A stretch of 13,171 bases of DNA from contig USII01000008.1 of NCBI GenBank assembly GCA_900554725.1, forward strand, positions 1-13,171. Direction: 5' to 3'. The stretch comes from an uncultured Eubacteriales bacterium (GTDB lineage: Bacteria; Bacillota; Clostridia; Christensenellales; Christensenellaceae). Under the pieces are notes generated by a model. That model had not been told where the DNA came from. It was given only the letters and a program-made list of their open reading frames with translations, and ran no database searches. A program made the position numbers and the translations under genes. Shown in pieces: positions 1 through 7,066 of this stretch; within the stretch, counting starts at the first letter, position 1, and each line of letters begins with the position of its first letter.

Positions 1-483
1 GGCGTGCAGGTGGAGGAAAACGGAGATAGTATCCGCGTATGCTGCAATAAGCGGCTGCGCAAAGTCAATATCAAAACCTATCCCTATCCCGGATTTCCGA
101 CAGACCTTCAGCAGCCGGCAACAGTACTGCTCTCCACAGCAGAGGGAACGAGCGTCATTGTGGAAAATATCTTTGAATCCCGTTTTAAGCATATCAACGA
201 GATTCGCCGCATGGGCGCACGCGTCACGATAGACGATCGCGTGGCTGTGGTGGAAGGGGTGGAGAAGCTGACGGGCGCCCCTGTGCGCGCAAGCGATCTG
301 CGGGCGGGCGCAGCCCTCATCGTCGCCGGGCTTATGGCAGATGGCGTGACGGAGATCTATAATATCCAGTATATCGATCGCGGCTATGATCATATTGAAA
401 ACAAACTGATTGCCCTGGGCGCGGATATACAGCGCGTGCCAGTGGAAGAGGAAGAGAATATCGAGCTAGAAGAGTTTATCTGA
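1..483 (+). CDS. murA: UDP-N-acetylglucosamine 1-carboxyvinyltransferase, C-terminal part (5' end outside window)
   Basis: This is the last 160 codons of MurA, the cytosolic enzyme that transfers enolpyruvate from PEP to UDP-GlcNAc, the first committed step of peptidoglycan synthesis. The frame is open from base 1 and ends at TGA 481-483. MurA is usually about 420 residues, so roughly the first 260, including the loop with the PEP-reactive Cys, lie outside the window. Visible family signatures are YPGFPTDLQQP (fragment residues 29-39; its Asp corresponds to the catalytic Asp305 of the E. coli enzyme), ESRFKHINEIRRMGA, the DLRAGAALIVAGL stretch, and the closing DRGYDHIENKLIALGADI, which belongs to the last strands of the EPT barrel. 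It ends with an acidic run (EEEENIELEEF). A GTG at 4-6 is an internal codon, not a start. A bidirectional terminator follows 7 nt after the stop. Whether this is a main or a second MurA paralogue (MurA/MurZ) cannot be told from this piece. Confidence 0.95.
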   Translation, partial: GVQVEENGDSIRVCCNKRLRKVNIKTYPYPGFPTDLQQPATVLLSTAEGTSVIVENIFESRFKHINEIRRMGARVTIDDRVAVVEGVEKLTGAPVRASDLRAGAALIVAGLMADGVTEIYNIQYIDRGYDHIENKLIALGADIQRVPVEEEENIELEEFI

Positions 484-490
484 TAAAATA

Positions 491-521
491 AAAAAGCAGC
501 TTTTGATAAATGCTGCTTTTT
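491..521. terminator. Bidirectional terminator between murA and degV
   Basis: Perfect 10-bp stem (491-500 with 512-521, AAAAAGCAGC and its complement) around an 11-nt loop, with an A-rich left and T-rich right flank. It therefore has a T-tract in both directions and serves murA on the plus strand and the convergent degV-type gene (stop at 574) on the minus strand. Confidence 0.9.
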
Positions 522-573
522 TATTTCGCTTTTTTGGGTGAGAAGCGCCTTCAAAGCGGGCTTCCGCCCTCTT

Positions 574-1446
574 TTAGTTATACCGCTGTTTTCCCATATA
601 GAAAAGGGCCAGCGTGCCCGGGCCGGAATGCGCCCCCACTACCGGGCCGATGGGGTTTATCATCACATGCCCCACCTGGAAAGTATCCTCTATCATGGCT
701 TTGAGCGCCTGGGCATCCTCTTCGCAATCGCCATGGCTGATAAAGACGGTTTGCCCATCCGGATTTTTAATATCCTCCTTCATGCGGTTGAGCAGTTCCA
801 GGATGGCCTTTTTTCTGCCCTTAACTTTAAAGTGCGGAATGAGCCGCCCTTCATCATCCACATCCAGCACGGGCTTAATTTGCAGCATTGTCCCAAAAAA
901 CGCGGAAGCTTTGGAAATCCGCCCGCCCCGCCTCAGGTGATTTAAATCGTCCACAGTAAACCAGTGGATGATATTCTTCTTGTTGGCCTCCAGCCAATCG
1001 GCCACTTCCTGCATGCTTTTGCCCTGTTTTTTCATTTGAACTGCGTAGTCCACAAAAAGGCCCTGCCCAAGGGAAGCGCAGAGGGAATCGATGACGATAA
1101 GCTTGCCCGGGTATTTTTCGTTGAGATCCTGCGCAGCAGAAACGGCATTCTGATAAGTTCCCGAAAGGGCAGATGAGAACTCAATGTGCAAAATATTCGT
1201 GCCCTTTTCAAGATGGGGGATGAAGCCCTGCTCAAATGCAGCGCGGTTGATCATCGAGGTTGTGGAGGAAGCGCCCTGGCGCAGCCGGGCATAGAAATCC
1301 TTCACAGACATATCCTGGCCAAAATTATCCTTATATTCCTTTCCCTCTATATCGAAGGAAAAAGGAAAATAGAGAAGGCCGTTCTCCTCCACATACGATT
1401 TTGGAAGATCTGCGGTGGAGCTGGTTGAAATGATATATTCGCTCAT
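574..1446 (-). CDS. DegV family protein (fatty-acid-binding, FakB-like)
   Basis: A 290-residue protein, the usual length for the DegV family. Family members bind a fatty acid in a cleft between two alpha/beta domains; characterised relatives (FakB) present it to the kinase FakA for phosphorylation and entry into phospholipid synthesis. Visible signatures: an N-terminal strand with STSSTADLP (7-15), the TTSM motif (62-65, matching the TSQP-type lipid-carboxylate loop), SSALSGTYQNA (91-101), LRRGGRIS (171-178) and the C-terminal IGPVVGAHSGPGTLALFY (266-283), with His273 in the position of the conserved lipid-head-group histidine. The start is ATG 1446-1444 behind a perfect AGGAGG (1455-1460, minus strand) at 8 nt. 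It is a single-gene unit with its own promoter and shares a terminator with murA. No fakA-like kinase lies in the window, so its partner and ligand are unknown. Confidence 0.93.
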   Translation of the reverse strand: MSEYIISTSSTADLPKSYVEENGLLYFPFSFDIEGKEYKDNFGQDMSVKDFYARLRQGASSTTSMINRAAFEQGFIPHLEKGTNILHIEFSSALSGTYQNAVSAAQDLNEKYPGKLIVIDSLCASLGQGLFVDYAVQMKKQGKSMQEVADWLEANKKNIIHWFTVDDLNHLRRGGRISKASAFFGTMLQIKPVLDVDDEGRLIPHFKVKGRKKAILELLNRMKEDIKNPDGQTVFISHGDCEEDAQALKAMIEDTFQVGHVMINPIGPVVGAHSGPGTLALFYMGKQRYN

Positions 1447-1495
1447 AAAGTAAGCCTCCTAAGCAAGGTGAGATAAAACTAGCTACTGTCTATAT

Positions 1496-1524
1496 AGTAT
1501 AATAATTTTTAAGAAGGAAGGCAA
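1496..1524 (-). promoter_or_regulatory. Predicted sigma-A-type promoter of the DegV gene
   Basis: On the minus strand TTGCCT (1524-1519) and TATACT (1501-1496) are separated by 17 nt, four and five matches to the consensus boxes. The predicted start near 1489 leaves a leader of about 43 nt containing the AGGAGG. Prediction by eye only. Confidence 0.55.
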
Positions 1525-1665
1525 GCGGAATAGGCGGGCAGACGAAGAGTTTTAAAAATGAAAAATTCTATTCTTCAAAATTACTTTTCCCGCCAAAAAG
1601 CAGGAAAAATTTTTGAAAATCTTGTAAAATGTGCAGCTTTCCAATTTAAAATTTTCATTTTTCTC

Positions 1666-1694
1666 TTGTACTGAGCAAAAGTTTTTGGTATGAT
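1666..1694 (+). promoter_or_regulatory. Predicted extended -10 promoter of the aspartate-type aminotransferase gene
   Basis: TATGAT (1689-1694) is preceded by TGG, giving the extended -10 arrangement TGnTATGAT; a weak -35 element TTGTAC (1666-1671) sits at 17 nt. The predicted start near 1701 gives a leader of about 38 nt. The region upstream (1550-1665) is AT-rich and holds no gene. Confidence 0.55.
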
Positions 1695-1738
1695 ATAGGA
1701 ACGAATAGCAGAAAATGAAGGAAGATGGAGGCGCAGAC

Positions 1739-2929
1739 ATGCAAATTTCAGATAAGGCAAAGGCGATAAGCCCATCGCTGACACTCGGAATCAACGCCCT
1801 TTCCAGCGAGCTTAAGGCCCAGGGAAAGGATGTTGTCGGCTTTGGCGTGGGAGAACCGGATTTTGATACGCCGGCCTATATTCGGCAGGCAGCCATAGAA
1901 GCGATAGAGACGGGAAAAACCAGGTATACCCCTGTTCCCGGCATTATGGAGCTGCGGCAGGCGGCCTGCGAGCGGTATGCGCATAAATATGGTCTGCGGT
2001 TTGCGCCGGCACAGGTTGTCGTCTCCAACGGGGCGAAGGAGTGCCTGTATAATGCGTTTCAGGTAATTTTAAACCCGGGCGATGAGGTGATCATCATCTC
2101 CCCCTATTGGCTCACCTATCCCGAGCAGGTGAAAATGGCAGGGGGCGTGCCGGTATTTGTGCAGGCAAAAGAGGAAAACGATTTTGAACCGGCTCTGGCA
2201 GATCTGGAAAAGGCGGTCAGCGAGCGCACGCGGGCGATCATCGTAAATAACCCTTCCAATCCCTGCGGCAATCTTTACAACCGGCACTCTCTGGAGGAAA
2301 TTGCCGGGTTTGCCAAGGCGCACGACCTCTATATCATTTCGGATGAAATCTACGATGAGCTCGTCTATGGGAAAGAGGCGATTTCCATTGCGACGCTCTC
2401 TGAAGATGCTTTGGAGCGCACCATCATCATCAATGGCGCCAGCAAGGCATATGCCATGACGGGCTGGCGCATTGGCTATATGATAGCCCCGCCGGCCGTG
2501 GCAAAGCTGGCCTCCAGCTATCAGGGGCACAGTACTTCCAACGCCTGCTCGATTTCCCAATATGCCACGCTGGCTGCCATGCGCGGCCCGCAGGAGGATT
2601 TGGAGAAAATGGTGGCCATTTTCGAGCAGAGGGCCAAGCTCATCTACCGCCTGATCAATGAAATTCCCGGCGTATCCTGCCGGATGCCCGGCGGAGCGTT
2701 TTATGTCTTTGTCAATGTAGAAGGGCTTTATGGCAAGAAATACCGCGATCAGAAGGTTTCGGGTTCTGTGCAGTTCTCTGAAGTGCTGCTTCAGGAAAAG
2801 CTGGTGGCAGTGGTTCCGGGCATTGCATTTGGGGCAGATGGGTATATCCGCCTTTCCTATGCGACAAGTGAAGAGAATATCGAAAAAGGAGTTTCGCGGC
2901 TTCGGGAGTTCTGCGCGGAACTTGAGTAA
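1739..2929 (+). CDS. Pyridoxal-phosphate aminotransferase, class I, aspartate aminotransferase type
   Basis: A 396-residue fold-type I aminotransferase of the Bacillus-type aspartate aminotransferase subgroup; the likely reaction is L-aspartate + 2-oxoglutarate to oxaloacetate + L-glutamate in the cytosol. Signatures: SPSLTL (11-16), VGEPDFDTP (37-45), Tyr/Trp region SPYWLTYPEQ, NNPSNPCG (170-177; Asn174 contacts PLP), SDEIYDEL (201-208; Asp202 and Tyr205), and GASKAYAMTGWRIGY (233-247), where Lys236 forms the Schiff base and Arg244 binds phosphate. The C-terminal substrate-carboxylate Arg lies in YIRLSYATS. The ATG at 1739 is preferred over an upstream in-frame ATG at 1715 because GGAGG at 1727-1731 is 7 nt before it and the family N-terminus begins there. 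An oddity is Cys-Gly-Asn where relatives usually have Thr-Gly-Ala after NPSNP. Own promoter upstream, own terminator downstream. Exact substrate range (Asp, Tyr, prephenate or others) is not settled by sequence. Confidence 0.9.
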   Translation: MQISDKAKAISPSLTLGINALSSELKAQGKDVVGFGVGEPDFDTPAYIRQAAIEAIETGKTRYTPVPGIMELRQAACERYAHKYGLRFAPAQVVVSNGAKECLYNAFQVILNPGDEVIIISPYWLTYPEQVKMAGGVPVFVQAKEENDFEPALADLEKAVSERTRAIIVNNPSNPCGNLYNRHSLEEIAGFAKAHDLYIISDEIYDELVYGKEAISIATLSEDALERTIIINGASKAYAMTGWRIGYMIAPPAVAKLASSYQGHSTSNACSISQYATLAAMRGPQEDLEKMVAIFEQRAKLIYRLINEIPGVSCRMPGGAFYVFVNVEGLYGKKYRDQKVSGSVQFSEVLLQEKLVAVVPGIAFGADGYIRLSYATSEENIEKGVSRLREFCAELE

Positions 2930-2938
2930 ACGAGCAAG

Positions 2939-2966
2939 AAAGGCTGCAGCGTTTCCTGCAGCCTTT
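2939..2966 (+). terminator. Terminator after the aspartate-type aminotransferase gene
   Basis: 11-bp stem (2939-2949 with 2956-2966, core AGGCTGCAG), 6-nt loop, and a T-run reaching 2968. It ends only 38 nt before the next start codon, so it may also set read-through into the downstream synthase. Confidence 0.88.
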
Positions 2967-3004
2967 TTATAAAATTAAAATTTATCAAGAATCGAGGTGC
3001 GAGA

Positions 3005-4402
3005 TTGGAAAACCAGTATACGCGTACGAATTTGCTTCAGGAAAACGACTATAAATATGCGCTGCAGGATGTGGAACAGCCGGTGCTGTTCCGGGATGTT
3101 TTCCCTTATGATCAGGTGCCCATGACGCGGTTCAACCACCGCCTGGTTCCCATGTATGTCCCGGATGAAATTTGGATTACAGATACCACTTTCCGAGATG
3201 GGCAGCAGGCAATGGCGCCCTTTACGCCGGCGCAGATTCGAGATCTCTATCAGATGATGCACCGCCTGGGGGGAGAAAACGGCATCATTCGGCAATGCGA
3301 GTTTTTTGTGTATACACAAAAGGATAGGGAAGCGCTGGCCCTCTGCCAGGATTTGGGCTATGAGTTCCCTGAAATCACCACATGGATTCGCGCCAGCAAA
3401 AAGGATTTTGAGCTGGTCAAGAATTTGGGCATCAAAGAGACGGGAATTCTCGTTTCCTGCTCGGATTACCATATTTTTAACAAGATGGGGCTGACGAGAA
3501 AACAGGCCATGGATAAGTATCTGGGCATTGTCAAAGATGCCCTGGCGCTGGGAATTCGCCCGCGCTGCCATTTTGAGGATATCACCCGGGCGGATTTTTA
3601 CGGCTTTGTCGTCCCATTTGCCAACGAGCTGATGCGCCTGATGGCGGAGGCAAAAACTCCCATTAAAATCCGCATGTGCGATACCATGGGTTACGGCGTG
3701 CCATACCCGGGCGCAGCGCTGCCAAGAAGTGTGCCGGGAATTGTATATGGCCTGCGGTTTTATTCGGGCGTGCCCTCGGAGCTGCTCGAATGGCACGGGC
3801 ACAACGATTTCCACAAGGTGGAGGTCAACGCGGCCACCGCGTGGATGTATGGGGCGTCCTCTGTCAATTGCTCGCTGCTCGGCATCGGGGAGCGCACGGG
3901 CAACTGCCCGCTGGAAGCGATGGCAATTGAATATGCAGAGCTTCGCGGCAAAACGGATGGGATGGACCTCTCTGTCATAACCGAAATTGCAGATTATTTT
4001 GAACAGGAGCTCAACTACCGAATCGATCCCCGCACGCCCTTTGTGGGAGAGCATTTTAACGCGACCCGCGCGGGCATTCATGCCGATGGCATGATGAAAG
4101 ACGAGGAGATCTATAATATTTTCGATACGGGAAAGATTCTGAACAAGCCTGCGAAAGTGCTCATTGGAGAGCATTCAGGCGCTGCAGGAATTGCGCACTG
4201 GCTCAATACCACCTTCCGGTTGCCTGAAGACCAGAAGGTCAATAAGCGGGGCGCGCTGGTGGAAGGCATTAAAAAGGCCATCGATGAGGAGTATGCCAAG
4301 GGCCGCAACACCACCTTTTCGGATCAGGAGCTGCTGGAAATAGCGATGCGCGTGGACGAGAAGGCCATCGCAGAGCTGGAAAAAATCCGCAGGAAAAAAT
4401 AA
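3005..4402 (+). CDS. HMGL-like synthase of the isopropylmalate/homocitrate synthase family; candidate Re-citrate synthase
   Basis: A 465-residue protein with a DRE-TIM barrel that condenses an acyl-CoA with a 2-oxoacid. Metal and catalytic signatures: ITDTTFRDGQQAM (58-70; Asp60, Arg64), HGHND (264-268, metal-binding histidines), LLGIGERTGNCPLEAM (291-306), and AGIHADG (356-362) with the His of the lid region. After the barrel there are only about 100 residues, so the allosteric LeuA dimer domain of typical 2-isopropylmalate synthase is absent. The long N-terminal arm with FRDVFPYDQVP and FNHRLVPM, and the CDTMGYGVPYPG stretch, recall from memory the clostridial group that includes Re-citrate synthase (acetyl-CoA + oxaloacetate to citrate), often labelled 2-isopropylmalate synthase. 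The start is TTG 3005, with GAGGTG (2994-2999) 5 nt before it; no in-frame ATG occurs until well inside the conserved arm. Neighbouring aspartate aminotransferase would share oxaloacetate. Family certain; substrate inferred. Confidence 0.75.
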   Translation: MENQYTRTNLLQENDYKYALQDVEQPVLFRDVFPYDQVPMTRFNHRLVPMYVPDEIWITDTTFRDGQQAMAPFTPAQIRDLYQMMHRLGGENGIIRQCEFFVYTQKDREALALCQDLGYEFPEITTWIRASKKDFELVKNLGIKETGILVSCSDYHIFNKMGLTRKQAMDKYLGIVKDALALGIRPRCHFEDITRADFYGFVVPFANELMRLMAEAKTPIKIRMCDTMGYGVPYPGAALPRSVPGIVYGLRFYSGVPSELLEWHGHNDFHKVEVNAATAWMYGASSVNCSLLGIGERTGNCPLEAMAIEYAELRGKTDGMDLSVITEIADYFEQELNYRIDPRTPFVGEHFNATRAGIHADGMMKDEEIYNIFDTGKILNKPAKVLIGEHSGAAGIAHWLNTTFRLPEDQKVNKRGALVEGIKKAIDEEYAKGRNTTFSDQELLEIAMRVDEKAIAELEKIRRKK

Positions 4403-4405
4403 AAG

Positions 4406-4432
4406 GAAAGTGGCGGTTATTCCGCCACTTTC
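4406..4432 (+). terminator. Terminator after the HMGL-like synthase gene
   Basis: Perfect 11-bp stem (4406-4416 with 4422-4432, core GTGGCGG), 5-nt loop and six T (4433-4438), 3 nt after the stop codon. A canonical intrinsic terminator separating the synthase from the Lrp operon. Confidence 0.95.
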
Positions 4433-4515
4433 TTTTTTGGCGCGGCGGGGAATGCAGGCGTTAATTTTTGGAAAATACCGGGCGCATTTGGCTGGGCGCA
4501 AGGGGAGAAACGGAA

Positions 4516-4544
4516 TTGACGCAGCCTGCCGACTACGCTATACT
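4516..4544 (+). promoter_or_regulatory. Predicted sigma-A promoter of the Lrp-aminotransferase operon
   Basis: TTGACG (4516-4521), 17-nt spacer, TATACT (4539-4544): five matches to each consensus box at the ideal spacing. The predicted start near 4551 puts the ribosome binding site (from 4561) about 10 nt into the message, so the leader is short (about 25 nt). Confidence 0.8.
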
Positions 4545-4575
4545 AAATACAATATTGGCAGAGGGGGGCTTTTTC

Positions 4576-5067
4576 ATGGAGTTAAAAAAAGAGATCCTTG
4601 AGATTTTGCGCATGGATGCAAAGATTCAGAATAAAAATATTGCGGCCATGCTTGGCGTGACAGAAGAACAGGTGGCAGCAGCCATTCGGGAAATGGAAGA
4701 AGATGGGATTATTCTGCACTATGGAATCACGCTCAATTCCGAGCTTCTGGGAGAGGATGCCCCGGCAGAGGCGCTGATTGAAATAAAAGTTGCACCCAAG
4801 CGGGATTTTGGTTACGACGATATCGCCCGGCGCATCTATAAATTCCCGGAGGTAAAGGCGCTCTATCTGATGTCTGGCCGGTGCGATTTGGCCATTCGAG
4901 TGGAATGCAAGGGGATGAAGGATATTTCCAAATTTGTCTGGGAAAAGCTTTCGGTTCTGGAGGGCGTTACCAGCACGGAAACGCTGTTCATCATGCGCAA
5001 GTATAAGGAGGATGGCGAAATTCTGGTGGGCGGTGAAAAAGAAGATAGATTGGTGGTGACACCGTGA
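4576..5067 (+). CDS. Lrp/AsnC family transcriptional regulator
   Basis: A 163-residue protein with the standard two-part build: an N-terminal winged helix-turn-helix (about 1-55, recognition region NKNIAAMLGVTEEQVAAAIR from residue 19) and a C-terminal RAM ligand-binding domain (about 65-145, with LYLMSGRCDLAIRV and a closing TETLFIM). Such proteins form octamers or similar assemblies and respond to amino acids. The ATG at 4576 is chosen because GAGGGGGG at 4561-4568 is 7 nt before it and it starts the HTH helix; longer frames upstream would run across the promoter. It overlaps the next gene, an aminotransferase, by 4 nt (GTGA), so it very probably controls that gene in response to its substrate or product. 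It differs from many relatives in a hydrophilic tail (GGEKEDRLVVTP). Which amino acid it senses cannot be read from the sequence. Confidence 0.92.
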   Translation: MELKKEILEILRMDAKIQNKNIAAMLGVTEEQVAAAIREMEEDGIILHYGITLNSELLGEDAPAEALIEIKVAPKRDFGYDDIARRIYKFPEVKALYLMSGRCDLAIRVECKGMKDISKFVWEKLSVLEGVTSTETLFIMRKYKEDGEILVGGEKEDRLVVTP

Positions 5068-6236
5068 ATACAGAAAAGCTTGTGGCTTCCCATGTTGCGG
5101 CGGTGCCGCCCTCGGGCATTCGGAAGTTTTTTGATATTGCAAGCGATATGAAAAATGTCATTTCGCTTTCGGTGGGCGAGCCGGATTTTGTCACTCCGTG
5201 GAATGTGCGGGTTGCGGCCATCAGCTCCATCGAGCAGGGCCGCACACACTATACTTCCAACTACGGAATGATGGAACTTCGGGAGTTGATCTCGGAGTAC
5301 CTTTCTTCCAGATATCATGTGCAGTATCCGGCGGAGCAGGTTCTTGTCACCATAGGGGCAAGCGAGGCGCTAGATCTTGCATTTCGAGCAATTCTGGAGC
5401 CGGGAGATGAAGTACTGGTGCCCGCGCCTTCCTATGTTTCCTATGAACCGGGCGTGGCTTTCTGCCATGGCGTTCCAGTTCCGGTGGAGACGAAAGAGGA
5501 AGATAATTTTATCCTGACGCCCGAACAGATAGAGCGGGTTATTACAAAAAAGACCAAGGCCATCGTTCTGCCTTATCCCAATAACCCTACAGGCGCCATT
5601 ATGACGCGAGAGCAGCTGGAGGCCATTCGCACGGTCATCTTAAAGCACGATCTTTTTGTTATCTCGGATGAGATTTACTCTGAGTTGACTTATGGGCAAA
5701 GGCATGTTTCCTTTGCAGAGGGGATGGAGGATAGAACGCTGCTCATCAACGGGTTTTCCAAGGCCTTTGCCATGACGGGCTGGCGGCTTGGTTATGCCTG
5801 TGGGCCGGCGCCGCTCATTGCTGCGATGGTGAAAATTCATCAGTATACCATGCTCTGCGCGCCGATTATGAGCCAGGTAGCGGGCGTGGAGGCGCTGCGG
5901 GATGAAATGCACAACGGCTATTCGCAGGTGGCGGATATGGTGAGAAATTATAATCGGCGGCGCACGCTGGTGGTGGAGAGCTTCCGGGATATGGGCCTTT
6001 CCTGCTTTGAGCCCCGTGGCGCTTTTTATGCATTTCCCAATATCAAGAGCACCGGCCTTTCCTCGGAGGAATTCTGCAAGCGGCTGATTTTTGAAAAGAG
6101 CGTTGCCTGTGTTCCGGGCACGGCGTTTGGCGCCAGCGGCGAGGGGTATATTCGCTGCTCCTATGCGGCGTCTATGGAAAACATTATTGAGGCATTAAAA
6201 CGGATACGGGAGTTTGTAAACGAGTGCAGAAGCTAG
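5064..6236 (+). CDS. Pyridoxal-phosphate aminotransferase, class I/II, paired with Lrp regulator
   Basis: A 390-residue fold-type I aminotransferase. Signatures: SVGEPDFVTP (36-45), Tyr-rich loop GRTHYTSNYGMMELR, PYPNNPTGA (170-178; Asn174), SDEIYSELTY (201-210; Asp202 and Tyr205), and NGFSKAFAMTGWRLGY (229-244), with Lys233 as Schiff-base lysine and Arg241 for phosphate; the C-terminal carboxylate-binding Arg is in YIRCSYAAS. It is clearly related to, but quite different from, the aminotransferase at 1739-2929. The start is GTG 5064, overlapping the TGA of the Lrp gene, which points to translational coupling; the site before it (GGTGGTG) is weak, as expected for coupled genes. It overlaps the following HAD gene by 13 nt. 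The substrate is not fixed: relatives are annotated as aspartate, aromatic, or branched-chain aminotransferases, and the Lrp partner supports an amino-acid-responsive role. Confidence 0.9.
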   Translation: MNTEKLVASHVAAVPPSGIRKFFDIASDMKNVISLSVGEPDFVTPWNVRVAAISSIEQGRTHYTSNYGMMELRELISEYLSSRYHVQYPAEQVLVTIGASEALDLAFRAILEPGDEVLVPAPSYVSYEPGVAFCHGVPVPVETKEEDNFILTPEQIERVITKKTKAIVLPYPNNPTGAIMTREQLEAIRTVILKHDLFVISDEIYSELTYGQRHVSFAEGMEDRTLLINGFSKAFAMTGWRLGYACGPAPLIAAMVKIHQYTMLCAPIMSQVAGVEALRDEMHNGYSQVADMVRNYNRRRTLVVESFRDMGLSCFEPRGAFYAFPNIKSTGLSSEEFCKRLIFEKSVACVPGTAFGASGEGYIRCSYAASMENIIEALKRIREFVNECRS

Positions 6237-7054
6237 AGCATATTCGACTTTTGGCCATTGATATGGATGGCACGCTGGTGGATTCCCAAAAGAGAGTGAC
6301 CCCTCGCACGGCCCGCGCACTGCACAGAGCGATGGAAAAGGGAATTGCCATCACCATTGCCACAGGCCGCTATACCACATATCTTTTCGATATTCTGCAG
6401 CCTCTTGGCATCACGGGCCCGGCGATTCTCGGAAATGGCGCCGCGGTGATGGATATGGACAAGGTGTATTTCCACTCCCTGATTTCAGAAAAGGACCTGC
6501 GCGAGGTTTCCGCAATTTGCCTGAGAGAGCAGGCGGCCCTGTTTGTAAGCGTAGAGGGCTATACCTGCTGCCTGAACAACAGCTATACTATGGAGGCGGC
6601 GCGCCATTGGGCGGCAAGCCGGCCAGATAACGATATCATGGCCTCGCTGCATTTTTATGACGACCCGCAAAAATTGCTGGAAGATGTGATAGGAAAGACG
6701 GGTAAACTGATTGTGCTGCATTTTGAAGAGAAGCGCGCCCGCCAGCTGGAACAGATTTTTCGCCGGGAGAGCAGTTTAGGCGTGGTATATTCCGAGTTCG
6801 GCCATATCGATTTGGCAAATAAGGGGCTCACAAAGCTATCTGGCCTCAAGATGGTGATGGAGATGTATGGTGTTGAGCCGGAACAGGTGATGGCCTTTGG
6901 CGATGGGGAAAATGATGTGGAGATGATCTCATATGCCGGTTTTGGCGTTGCGATGGCAAACGCCTGCCCGCAGGCCAAGGCAGCCGCAGACTATGTTGCC
7001 GCAAGCAACGATGAGGATGGCGTGGCCGGGGCGATCGAGCAATTTCTCCTATAG
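6224..7054 (+). CDS. Cof-type HAD-IIB family hydrolase (sugar or cofactor phosphatase)
   Basis: A 276-residue HAD phosphatase of the Cof/YidA type. All four motifs are present: DMDGT (13-17; nucleophile Asp13 and acid/base Asp15), TIATGR (44-49; Thr47), Lys200 in the ANKG stretch, and GDGENDVEM (226-234; Asp227 and Asp231, Mg2+ ligands). The region between motifs II and III forms the type-IIB cap that selects substrate. These cytosolic enzymes dephosphorylate sugar phosphates, PLP, FMN or similar metabolites and are often promiscuous. The start is GTG 6224, 13 nt inside the preceding aminotransferase gene, with GGGAG (6208-6212) 11 nt upstream; no ATG precedes the catalytic DMDGT, so the start must be non-ATG. 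A role as PLP phosphatase beside a PLP enzyme is possible but only speculative. Confidence 0.9.
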   Translation: MQKLEHIRLLAIDMDGTLVDSQKRVTPRTARALHRAMEKGIAITIATGRYTTYLFDILQPLGITGPAILGNGAAVMDMDKVYFHSLISEKDLREVSAICLREQAALFVSVEGYTCCLNNSYTMEAARHWAASRPDNDIMASLHFYDDPQKLLEDVIGKTGKLIVLHFEEKRARQLEQIFRRESSLGVVYSEFGHIDLANKGLTKLSGLKMVMEMYGVEPEQVMAFGDGENDVEMISYAGFGVAMANACPQAKAAADYVAASNDEDGVAGAIEQFLL

Positions 7055-7066
7055 GGGGTTGGAATT

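Noticed and set aside
2975..4174. A 399-codon open frame on the minus strand, antisense to the HMGL-like synthase
   Set aside because: It lies wholly opposite a well-conserved enzyme gene, has no recognisable domain and no convincing ribosome binding site; its length follows from the codon bias of the sense gene.
4468..4575. N-terminal extension of the Lrp gene starting at ATG 4468
   Set aside because: It would run across the TTGACG/TATACT promoter and adds residues unlike any Lrp protein; the strong site at 4561-4568 points to the ATG at 4576.
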